Below are positions 1 to 5,247 of a DNA stretch of 8,069 nucleotides, in pieces. Position 1 is the first letter of the stretch, and each line of letters opens with the position of its first letter. Source of the stretch: Desulfobulbaceae bacterium UBA5611 (GTDB lineage: Bacteria > Desulfobacterota > Desulfobulbia > Desulfobulbales > Desulfocapsaceae); the NCBI GenBank assembly GCA_002424635.1, contig DIKT01000051.1:1-8069 (forward strand). The letters are read 5' to 3'. The translations under genes were made by a program, and so were the position numbers. The notes under the pieces are model-generated. The model made no database searches. It was not told where the DNA came from and saw only the letters and a program-made list of their open reading frames with translations.

Positions 1-37
1 CTGATCTTTATGGTATCCATATCTTAAACCGGACGAT

Positions 38-61
38 GACTGCTGTTAGTCGCATTTTTTT
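38..61 (+). terminator. Possible intrinsic terminator of an off-window gene
   Basis: A short stem (GACT at 38-41, AGTC at 48-51) around a 6-base loop is followed within three bases by seven Ts (55-61). The T run follows the stem only on the plus strand, so it would end a gene entering from the left. Frame 1 closes with TAA at 25-27 and could be the tail of such a gene, but eight codons are too few to judge. The stem is only 4 bp, extendable only with a bulge, so this is weak. Confidence 0.3.
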
Positions 62-67
62 CTATAT

Positions 68-286
68 TTATGAATTTTCTTGTGGCCATTCCTGTTCTCT
101 TGTCTCAAGCTTATAACAAAAGTGGGCCCAGGAAAACTCTTTACCACTGACCGGACAACGCAGGGTGATTTTAGTTTCATCTAAAGCGGCTACGAGCCAA
201 TCACCATGACGCGGTCCCTGGGCAATATTGATTCTTTCACCAATCACAAAAGGGTAGGGGGTAAAAACCGTAACATTTGTCCGCAT
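68..286 (-). CDS. Small hypothetical protein (72 aa), function unknown
   Basis: I do not recognise a named family. The 72-residue product has no signal peptide or membrane segment and should be cytosolic. It begins with a short hydrophobic/aromatic stretch (FTPYPFVIGE, residues 8-17). A compact, probably beta-rich core follows, with GPRHGDW (24-30), LRCPVSGKEF (42-51) and FCY (56-58), and the tail is acidic and polar. Cys44 and Cys57 are too few for a classical zinc ribbon. The alternating strand-turn pattern looks like a small barrel-type domain, but this is inference. The start was set at the ATG at 284-286 because an AGGAG lies six bases upstream; the frame stays open to an ATG at 308-310 that has no such site. 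It is transcribed divergently from the cyclase gene. Its coherent composition and good ribosome binding site support a real gene. Confidence 0.62.
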   Translation of the reverse strand: MRTNVTVFTPYPFVIGERINIAQGPRHGDWLVAALDETKITLRCPVSGKEFSWAHFCYKLETREQEWPQENS

Positions 287-292
287 GATTTT

Positions 293-297
293 CTCCT
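293..297 (-). promoter_or_regulatory. Ribosome binding site fixing the start of the 72-aa protein
   Basis: The minus strand reads AGGAG here, six bases before the ATG at 284-286. This favours the 72-residue form over the 80-residue form starting at 310. Confidence 0.6.
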
Positions 298-336
298 GGC
301 AGGAACTCAAGATCAGGTGTCACAACAATTCGCTTG

Positions 337-366
337 TTCATACCTGAAAGGCAGCATAAAGTCCAA
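337..366 (-). promoter_or_regulatory. Candidate sigma-70 promoter for the 72-aa protein
   Basis: On the minus strand, TTGGAC (366-361) and TATGAA (342-337) are separated by 18 bases. The -10 box matches the consensus at four of six positions and the -35 box is poor. Transcription would start near 330, giving a leader of about 45 bases that includes the AGGAG site. Weak on its own. Confidence 0.25.
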
Positions 367-520
367 ATGAAAGAGCAGCGTCAGCAGTTTGATAATTGAG
401 GACTGATGTTCTCTTTGTTATTAGGTTCGCCTGAAGCTTTATTGGCTATATTATTTTCTGTACGGCAAACTGAATATAAATACATGTTAAAATGAATAAA
501 AATGTAAATTGATTGAAGTC

Positions 521-553
521 GTGAATAACAAAAAGGAATTTTTTTTTATTCAT
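521..553. repeat. A/T-rich inverted repeat upstream of the cyclase gene
   Basis: Arms 523-534 (GAATAA, C, then five As) and 540-551 pair at 11 of 12 positions around a 5-base loop, and the next pairs outward (522/552, and 521/553 as a wobble) extend it. In such an AT-rich stretch this can arise by chance. It could be an operator or curved DNA. It lies about 175 bases before the cyclase start codon. Confidence 0.3.
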
Positions 554-728
554 ATTTTTTTAATGTTCTTCCCTTGAAACGAGCAGTATGGAATGGTACT
601 ATCCTTTTGTTGATCTTAAATAATATTGCTCTTGTGTTTTTATTTTCTAATAAAAGCAAGGAAACAATGACTTTACAGGTCTGATAGTTGTCACCCCCTT
701 GCAAGTATATGAGTAAAAGGAAAGCAGA

Positions 729-1787
729 ATGCAATCTCGAAAAATATTAGTAGTTGATGATGAGGTTATGGTCGCCGATGTAAGCAGGATGACTCTTGCC
801 AGTGACGGTCATCAGGTGTTTTGCGCCTATAGCGGTGAAATGGCCGTAGAACAGGCCATGGCTTCGCGTTTTGATCTAGCCATAATTGATGCGATGCTGC
901 CGGGCATGGGCGGTATTGAAACCTTTGAAGCTCTCAGGTTGAGCTGTCCCCGGATCAAAGGAATTCTGGTGAGCGGAGACCTGACGGTTGATATAGCTAT
1001 TGAGGCCATGGATAAAGGTTTCAGCAGCGTGCTGGCCAAACCGGTACAGTCAGAAAAATTGATGCGCATTGTTCAGGAATGTCTGGCTGAAGCTACTTTG
1101 CGAGAGGAGAATGTTTGCTTAAAAAACAAAGTCATGAAAATGCAGACTCTTTTTGAGCAGTATATGGCTCCGGAAGTGGCGGCCATTCTGTTGCAAAAAC
1201 AAGATGGTAAGCTTGAGTCTGATAAGGAAGTGCAGGAGATCACCGTTATGTTTGTCGACATCAGAAATTTTACATTTCTGGTGCAGCATTTGCCCTTACA
1301 GGAATCGCGCGCCTTTTTAACAGAATTTTTTGATATGGTGGCGGATATTGTCTCATCCTGGCAGGGCATCCTTGATAAATTTATCGGAGATGCCGCCCTG
1401 ATTATTTTTGGCGCACCGGTTGCTCAGGAGACCCCCAATCTATCAGCCGTGTCAGCTGCCATTGAAATTCAGAAAGGTTTTGATAAATTACGTGACCAGT
1501 GGGCTTTGAAATCAGAACTTTTTGTCCAGATCGGTCTTGGTATTGGGGTCAGCCGTGGTGAGATGTATCTGGGAAATGTGGGCTCCGGTCGTCGTCTGGA
1601 CTATACAGTAGTGGGTGCTGATGTCAATATTGCCCAACGTCTTGCCTCGGAGACAGTAGCCGGTCAGATTCTTATTACGGAGTCCGTTTATTGTGATGTG
1701 GCGGATAAGGTTTCTGTCCATGAGAAAAAGACCAGATTCCTGCGGGGTCTTGAAAAAGATTTCCAGCTGTATTCAATTGTGCCATAA
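729..1787 (+). CDS. Response regulator fused to class III adenylyl cyclase
   Basis: This 352-residue cytosolic signalling enzyme probably makes cAMP from ATP under control of phosphorylation by a histidine kinase. Residues 5-118 form a receiver domain: acidic pair Asp10-Asp11, phospho-acceptor Asp54, switch Ser82 and Lys104-Pro105 are all present. Residues 119-160 form a connecting helix with the FEQYMAPEV motif typical just before cyclase domains. Residues 168-350 are the class III catalytic domain with metal-binding Asp177 and Asp221 (FIGD). The adenine-contacting pair is Lys217 and Thr293 (DYTVVG), and the transition-state residues are Asn300 and Arg304. Lys/Thr rather than Lys/Asp marks the bacterial IIIb-type adenylyl cyclase and argues against guanylyl cyclase. 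No DNA-binding domain is present. AAAGGA precedes the ATG by a normal distance. No histidine kinase is encoded in the window, so the partner must be elsewhere. The gene appears to be monocistronic. Confidence 0.92.
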   Translation: MQSRKILVVDDEVMVADVSRMTLASDGHQVFCAYSGEMAVEQAMASRFDLAIIDAMLPGMGGIETFEALRLSCPRIKGILVSGDLTVDIAIEAMDKGFSSVLAKPVQSEKLMRIVQECLAEATLREENVCLKNKVMKMQTLFEQYMAPEVAAILLQKQDGKLESDKEVQEITVMFVDIRNFTFLVQHLPLQESRAFLTEFFDMVADIVSSWQGILDKFIGDAALIIFGAPVAQETPNLSAVSAAIEIQKGFDKLRDQWALKSELFVQIGLGIGVSRGEMYLGNVGSGRRLDYTVVGADVNIAQRLASETVAGQILITESVYCDVADKVSVHEKKTRFLRGLEKDFQLYSIVP

Positions 1788-1800
1788 AGAATTAAATCCT

Positions 1801-1819
1801 CTTTATCGAACAGATAAAG
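1801..1819. terminator. Hairpin between convergent cyclase and S4 genes
   Basis: CTTTATC (1801-1807) and GATAAAG (1813-1819) form a perfect 7-bp stem with a 5-base loop. It fills the 33-base gap between the cyclase stop codon (ends 1787) and the stop codon of the minus-strand S4 gene (1821). Placement suggests a shared bidirectional terminator. The stem is AT-rich and no clean T tract follows on either strand, so efficiency is doubtful. Confidence 0.45.
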
Positions 1820-1820
1820 T

Positions 1821-2054
1821 TCATGCCCCTTTTGTTAATTGTATCAGCAGCAGCGAATCACCCATCGTAACCTGGTCCCCATGGTTTAATTGTCTACCTC
1901 TTCTTTTTTCCAGGACCCCATTCACCAAAACTGCACCATTTTGTATCTGAATTTTTGCTTCCAAGCCATCTTGCACCAGATTGGCTAGTTTCAGGAATTG
2001 TCCAAGGCGAATAGGCTCTTTGGTGATTGTGATCATATCAGGCGTTCTAGGCAT
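1821..2054 (-). CDS. S4-domain RNA-binding protein (YbcJ-like)
   Basis: The 77-residue product is essentially one S4 RNA-binding domain, the fold found in ribosomal protein S4 and several RNA-modifying enzymes. Residues 14-68 carry the family pattern: PIRLGQFLKLANLV (14-27), EAKIQIQNGAVLVNG (32-46), the basic patch KRRGRQL (50-56) and the HGD turn (58-60). The length and LGQFLK signature match the small stand-alone YbcJ-type group, thought to bind structured RNA or ribosomes; no enzymatic domain is attached. The start at 2054 is the first ATG, but no Shine-Dalgarno sequence precedes it. The ATG at residue 7 (2036) has none either, so the true N-terminus is uncertain by a few residues. The gene is convergent with the cyclase gene and divergent from gabD, with no evident functional link to either. 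Confidence 0.85.
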   Translation of the reverse strand: MPRTPDMITITKEPIRLGQFLKLANLVQDGLEAKIQIQNGAVLVNGVLEKRRGRQLNHGDQVTMGDSLLLIQLTKGA

Positions 2055-2099
2055 AATTGAAAGGAGATAGTGGTATAATTATTAAAAGTTTAGAAGGAA

Positions 2100-2129
2100 T
2101 TTACAGCGTTTTTTTTAACATTCTTTTAA
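2100..2129 (+). promoter_or_regulatory. Candidate promoter for the gabD leader or a small RNA
   Basis: TTTACA (2100-2105) matches the -35 consensus at five of six positions. An 18-base spacer leads to TTTTAA (2124-2129), a poor -10 box. Transcription would begin near 2136, just before the first stem-loop at 2142. The match is modest and the surrounding sequence is AT-rich. Confidence 0.25.
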
Positions 2130-2141
2130 GCTGGTACATAT

Positions 2142-2209
2142 CGATTGCATAGTTCGACAATGATTAGTCTCAGCAGCAATCGGCCATGAGCAAAGAGAGA
2201 CCGGCTCAT
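2142..2209 (+). repeat. Two adjacent inverted repeats in the gabD leader
   Basis: CGATTGC (2142-2148) pairs perfectly with GCAATCG (2176-2182) across 27 bases. ATGAGC (2186-2191) pairs perfectly with GCTCAT (2204-2209) across 12 bases. They sit side by side, separated by three bases, as in a folded RNA leader. Each repeat alone is short enough to occur by chance in a region this size. Confidence 0.3.
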
Positions 2210-2258
2210 TCCAGGACGTCGAGTAATCAAAAATAAAATATCGAATTCACAAAATACG

Positions 2259-2270
2259 TTACTTAAGTAA
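2259..2270. repeat. 12-bp perfect palindrome upstream of gabD
   Basis: TTACTTAAGTAA reads identically on both strands, as dimeric regulators often recognise. It lies 110 bases before the gabD start codon, between the two stem-loops and the terminator-like hairpin. No second copy was noticed, and no regulator gene is adjacent, so an operator role is only a possibility. Confidence 0.35.
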
Positions 2271-2307
2271 TTTTACAAGGCCCTGGCTTAAAATAAGAGA
2301 TAGAAAA

Positions 2308-2350
2308 CCTATCAGGCATTCCTGTTAATAATCAGATAGGGATTTTTTTT
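2308..2350 (+). terminator. Terminator-like hairpin just upstream of gabD
   Basis: CCTATC (2308-2313) pairs with GATAGG (2335-2340), followed after two bases by eight Ts (2343-2350). The long loop holds an inner CAGG/CCTG mini-hairpin (2313-2324) that partly competes with the outer stem. On the opposite strand the stem is followed by TTTT, so it could work both ways. No plus-strand gene ends nearby; the closest, the cyclase gene, stops 520 bases upstream beyond an opposing gene. It may therefore be an attenuator in the gabD leader or the end of a small RNA. The long loop lowers confidence. Confidence 0.5.
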
Positions 2351-2380
2351 GTCGTGGCGTTCAGTTTGAGGTGATGAACA

Positions 2381-3835
2381 ATGGAATTGAAAGACCCTGC
2401 CTTGTTCAGGCAGGAATGCTATATTAATGGGACCTGGATTTCAGCGCAAGAAACCTTTGAAGTTATTGATCCGGCAGATGGTAAAGTTATCGGGACCGTA
2501 CCATCTTTTGGTCAGGATGTTACCAGACAGACCATTATGGCCGCCAATGCAGCCTATCCTGCCTGGAAGGGACTGACTGCCAAAGAAAGGTCTATCATTC
2601 TGAGGCGCTGGCATGCCCTGATTGTGGAACATCAAATTGATCTGGCTATGATCATGACCCGGGAACAGGGTAAACCACTGGTCGAGGCCGCTGGAGAAGT
2701 GCTCTCCGGCGCTTCTTATATTGAATGGTTTGCCGAAGAGGCCAAAAGAGTTTATGGTGATACCATTCCTACTACTCACAAAGGAAAACGGATAATTGTC
2801 CTCAAGGAACCGGTAGGTGTTTGTGCAGCCATCACATCCTGTAACTTTCCTTCAGCAATGATCAGCCGTAAGGCCGCACCTGCTCTGGCCGCAGGCTGTC
2901 CAGTGATAGTCAAACCAGCCGCCCAGACTCCTTTCTCTGCCTTGGCGCTGGCTGAACTTGCTGATCGGGCAGGTTTTCCCCCGGGAGTCTTTAATATCAT
3001 TACCGGTCCTGCTGAAGAAATCGGCGAAGAATTGACCCATAATCCCTTGGTACGCAAACTGAGCTTTACCGGGTCAACACGAGTGGGTAAACTGCTTATG
3101 GCTGCCTGTGCCGATACAGTGAAAAAAATTTCGTTGGAATTAGGCGGACATGCACCATTTATAGTCTTTGATGATGCTGATCTTGATAAGGCTGTAGAAG
3201 GGGCCTTAGCTTCCAAATATCGTAATTCCGGACAGACCTGTGTCTGTGCCAATCGTTTTTTGGTGCAGGAAGGCGTGTATGAGCTTTTTGCTGAAAAACT
3301 GGCAAAGGCCGTGCATGCTCAATTCCGGGTCGGGCCAGGGGTTGAAAAAGGCAATAATCAGGGACCTCTAATTGATCTGAATGCTGTGATCAAAGTGGAA
3401 GAGCAGATTGAGGATGCCCTGCAAAAAGGGGCCAGACTGGTCGTTGGTGGTAAAAGGCTGGGTGAAAAAGGCTTTTTCTTTGAGCCCACAGTCCTGGTTG
3501 ATGTGACCAGCGAGATGAGGATTGCCCGAGAAGAGACCTTCGGCCCGGTGGCTCCTCTCTTTGTCTTTAAAGAAGAAGCAGATGCGGTGCGGATGGCCAA
3601 TGATTCCCGATACGGGCTGGCCTCTTATTTCTACAGCCGGGATATCGGCAGGGCCTGGCGGGTAACCGAGGCCCTGGAGTATGGTATGGTGGGTGTGAAT
3701 ACCGGGAGACTTTCTTCCGAGGCCGCGCCGTTTGGCGGTATGAAGGAATCCGGTATCGGTCGGGAAGGGTCAAAATATGGTATTGAGGAATATCTGGAGA
3801 TTAAATATATGTGTATTGGTGGAATTGACGCGTAG
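2381..3835 (+). CDS. gabD: Succinate-semialdehyde dehydrogenase
   Basis: This 484-residue cytosolic enzyme of the aldehyde dehydrogenase superfamily should oxidise succinate semialdehyde to succinate with NAD(P)+, linking GABA or 4-hydroxybutyrate breakdown to the TCA cycle. It resembles E. coli GabD (482 aa) along its whole length, including the start (ELKDPALFRQ) and the end (YLEIKYMCIGG). Catalytic Cys287 (GQTCVCANR), general base Glu253 (LELGG), oxyanion Asn155 and ribose-binding Glu385 (EETFGP) are present. Arg163, Arg281 and Ser445, matching the succinate-carboxylate residues of human SSADH, are retained, as is the second cysteine Cys289 of its redox-switch loop. Two departures from E. 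coli GabD stand out. The usual PWN is SCN at 153-155, and the Ser of KPAS is Ala181, at a position near the cofactor that may affect NADP preference. GAGGTGA sits six bases before the ATG. No GABA transaminase is adjacent. Confidence 0.93.
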   Translation: MELKDPALFRQECYINGTWISAQETFEVIDPADGKVIGTVPSFGQDVTRQTIMAANAAYPAWKGLTAKERSIILRRWHALIVEHQIDLAMIMTREQGKPLVEAAGEVLSGASYIEWFAEEAKRVYGDTIPTTHKGKRIIVLKEPVGVCAAITSCNFPSAMISRKAAPALAAGCPVIVKPAAQTPFSALALAELADRAGFPPGVFNIITGPAEEIGEELTHNPLVRKLSFTGSTRVGKLLMAACADTVKKISLELGGHAPFIVFDDADLDKAVEGALASKYRNSGQTCVCANRFLVQEGVYELFAEKLAKAVHAQFRVGPGVEKGNNQGPLIDLNAVIKVEEQIEDALQKGARLVVGGKRLGEKGFFFEPTVLVDVTSEMRIAREETFGPVAPLFVFKEEADAVRMANDSRYGLASYFYSRDIGRAWRVTEALEYGMVGVNTGRLSSEAAPFGGMKESGIGREGSKYGIEEYLEIKYMCIGGIDA

Positions 3836-3900
3836 TGTATAATCACAATTAGTGACATTTTTGGTTCTAATAATATTCTCGACAAACTGTGTTCTTTACA

Positions 3901-3928
3901 TTAACTGTACTTGCGGGCTGAGTATAAA
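3901..3928 (+). promoter_or_regulatory. Candidate promoter of the lipoprotein gene
   Basis: TTAACT (3901-3906) and TATAAA (3923-3928) are spaced by 16 bases; the -10 box matches the consensus at five of six positions. Transcription would start near 3935, leaving a short leader with the AGGAGA site (3945-3950) ahead of the ATG at 3958. The 122-base gap after gabD also has a very weak 4-bp hairpin with five Ts (3843-3862), so separate transcription is plausible. Confidence 0.35.
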
Positions 3929-3957
3929 AGATGATTTTTGCAAAAGGAGATTAGAGT

Positions 3958-4434
3958 ATGCGATCCATGAAATCACAAAATGTAGGGCTTTTTCTGCTTA
4001 TAGTCACCATGGTATTGCTGTTGAGTGGTTGTGCCGGTAGTAATAATAATCCGCCGCCGCCGATGGAAAATCTGCCGACGTTGTCTAATTTTGTGGGTGA
4101 TTATCGAGATATCGAGCTACCCATGGATATGAAATTTGATCATAAAAAAAGTATGGTCGTTCGGACTGACTCCTTTACCGGTGGAGTGTTTTATTTTAGC
4201 GGGAAAATACAACGCGATTCCTTGAAAAGTTTTATCGTTTCTTCAATGCAAAAGAATAAATGGAAAAGGGCTGGAGAGGTTTCCTCGGAAAGTGTCCTGC
4301 TGGCCTTCACTAAACCGAATAAATCATGCACGGTTGTGCTCGAAGAAGGTTTCGGCGGATCATTGGGCTCCACATATGCGGCTGTTTATGTGGCTGAAGA
4401 CGTTGCCGCAGCAAGTTCCGGGGTAAATTATTGA
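3958..4434 (+). CDS. Putative lipoprotein of unknown function
   Basis: The 158-residue precursor has a basic start (MRSMKSQNVG), a hydrophobic core at 11-22 and a lipobox LSGC (22-25). It should therefore be cleaved before Cys25 and lipidated there; Ala26 rather than Asp at +2 suggests outer-membrane sorting. A Pro/Asn-rich tether (27-37) leads into one compact domain of about 110 residues. That domain includes LPMDMKFD (54-61), the striking VVRTDSFTGGVFYFSG segment (67-82), and a helix with MQKNKW (97-102). It resembles small delta-proteobacterial lipoproteins I have seen as hypothetical, but I cannot name the family or a function. AGGAGA eight bases before the ATG supports the start. A candidate promoter in front and a strong terminator behind make it a likely single-gene unit. 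Confidence 0.82.
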   Translation: MRSMKSQNVGLFLLIVTMVLLLSGCAGSNNNPPPPMENLPTLSNFVGDYRDIELPMDMKFDHKKSMVVRTDSFTGGVFYFSGKIQRDSLKSFIVSSMQKNKWKRAGEVSSESVLLAFTKPNKSCTVVLEEGFGGSLGSTYAAVYVAEDVAAASSGVNY

Positions 4435-4504
4435 TTGGATGAAACCATAAGTTTTTCTTACCGGCCAGAACTTGTGTAGCTGGAGAGAGGACCTGTTGTT
4501 TTGA

Positions 4505-4543
4505 GAACTGCTGTTATACCATTAAAGGTGTAACGGCAGTTTT
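4505..4543 (+). terminator. Strong intrinsic terminator of the lipoprotein gene
   Basis: Arms 4506-4520 and 4527-4541 pair at all 15 positions, with two of the pairs G-U wobbles, around a 6-base ATTAAA loop. The right arm runs straight into TTTT, then GCATTTA. It lies 70 bases after the lipoprotein stop codon and 120 bases before the Sel1-repeat gene. The opposite strand lacks a clean T tract, so it acts mainly rightward. Confidence 0.8.
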
Positions 4544-4662
4544 GCATTTAAGCCTTGTAAAATGGTCTTTTCGCCCAAACTTAGGCGTTATGCTCAAAAT
4601 TTTATCCTCGGAATTGCAGTTATCCCATTCCGGCAGCTGATCAGAGGCAGGAGGATAAGTCG

Positions 4663-5235
4663 ATGGTGAATATTATAAGGCAATGGCTCTTGTGCTGGCT
4701 GCTGCTCTTGAGTCCATTTACGGCTGTTGGACTTGCCGATAATGATTTGTACGTCAAGCAACTTCTGCAGTTGGCCGATCAGGGTGATGGAGAAGCCCAA
4801 TTGGCCCTTGCTCTGCTTTATGAGTATGGAGAACAAGGACTAGCCCGTGATCCTGAAAAGGCGCTTTCCTGGTTTCTGCAGGCTGGCAAATCCGGAATTC
4901 CGGCCGCTTGTCTTTATTTGGGTATTAAATTTGAAAACGGTAGTGGGGCGCTTAGAAATCCCGGGGCCGCAGCTCAGTGGTACTGCTGTGCAGCCAGGAA
5001 AGGCTGGGCTATGGCCCAGTTTCTGCTGGCCGAATTATACCGCCAAGGTAAAGGGGTAGCAGCGGATCATTGCCGAGCCTTGGCCTGGTATGGCCTGGCG
5101 GCAGAACAGGGCTATCCGGGAGCTCAGGAGGCTGTGCAGCAACTGACAGAAAAGATGAACGATGCCGATCGGGAGAAAGCGGCTGCTATCAGCTCTGCAA
5201 TTGAAGAGAGCGCTCTGGATTGCCGGGCGTTATAA
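4663..5235 (+). CDS. Exported Sel1-repeat (TPR-like) protein
   Basis: The 190-residue precursor starts with a signal peptide: Arg6, a Leu/Trp-rich core (8-18) and a likely cleavage site after Ala25 (GLA|D). It has no lipobox, so the mature protein should be periplasmic. Three Sel1-like repeats follow, about 36 residues each and helical in pairs: 44-79 (AQLALALLYEYG, then KALSWFLQAGKSG), 80-115 (AACLYLGIKFENG, then AAQWYCCAARKG) and 116-152 (AQFLLAELYRQGKGV, then ALAWYGLAAEQG). A polar, charged helix closes the protein. Such repeats are protein-interaction scaffolds, so a partner rather than a reaction is expected; which one is not visible here. Adjacent Cys108-Cys109 and Cys137 are unusual for a periplasmic repeat protein. 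AGGAGG precedes the ATG by seven bases. Its stop lies 12 bases from the dxs stop on the other strand. Confidence 0.87.
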   Translation: MVNIIRQWLLCWLLLLSPFTAVGLADNDLYVKQLLQLADQGDGEAQLALALLYEYGEQGLARDPEKALSWFLQAGKSGIPAACLYLGIKFENGSGALRNPGAAAQWYCCAARKGWAMAQFLLAELYRQGKGVAADHCRALAWYGLAAEQGYPGAQEAVQQLTEKMNDADREKAAAISSAIEESALDCRAL

Positions 5236-5247
5236 GGGCCACAGCTG

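Larger units (their letters stand above)
287..728. other. Divergent AT-rich intergenic region
   Basis: These roughly 440 bases separate the divergently transcribed 72-aa gene and the cyclase gene, so both promoters should lie here. The section 420-660 is very AT-rich with many A and T runs. I found one A/T hairpin (521-553) and a weak minus-strand promoter. I could not find a convincing -35/-10 pair for the cyclase gene. An open frame on the minus strand at 546-734 overlaps the cyclase start, has low-complexity composition and no family resemblance, and is not called a gene. Confidence 0.6.
2055..2380. other. Divergent intergenic region and gabD leader
   Basis: This 326-base gap lies between the S4 gene (minus) and gabD (plus). 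It contains no credible protein gene. It holds a candidate plus-strand promoter (2100-2129), two adjacent stem-loops (2142-2209), a 12-bp palindrome (2259-2270), a terminator-like hairpin with a T tract (2308-2350) and the gabD ribosome binding site GAGGTGA (2368-2374). I could not match it to any riboswitch class I know. Confidence 0.6.

Noticed and set aside
317..332. TGTGACA half-site on the minus strand, possible CRP-type operator near the cyclase gene
   Set aside because: The second half of the palindrome (TCACA at the right spacing) is missing.
546..734. 62-residue minus-strand open frame before the cyclase gene
   Set aside because: Low-complexity sequence from an AT-rich gap, overlapping the cyclase start, with no ribosome binding site noticed or recognisable domain.
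2132..2150. Sigma-54-like promoter (TGG...TTGC) upstream of gabD
   Set aside because: The GG and GC elements are two bases too far apart for the strict -24/-12 spacing.
2186..2236. 16-codon open frame that could be a leader peptide for gabD
   Set aside because: No ribosome binding site precedes its ATG, and the codons show no run of one amino acid as in classical attenuators.
2776..3252. 158-residue minus-strand open frame inside gabD
   Set aside because: Antisense to conserved catalytic-region codons of gabD, with Ala/Ser-rich shadow composition and no motif.
3843..3862. Hairpin with T run after gabD
   Set aside because: Only a 4-bp stem (TCAC/GTGA) with five Ts; too weak to call a terminator.
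4572..4597. Inverted CGCC/GGCG followed by GTTATGC, reminiscent of an integron attC core
   Set aside because: The core does not fit the attC consensus, the matching inverse core is absent and no integrase or cassette structure is near.
4847..5059. 70-residue plus-strand open frame within the Sel1-repeat gene
   Set aside because: Overlaps the clear Sel1-repeat frame, which has a signal peptide and repeats; this is an alternative-frame shadow.
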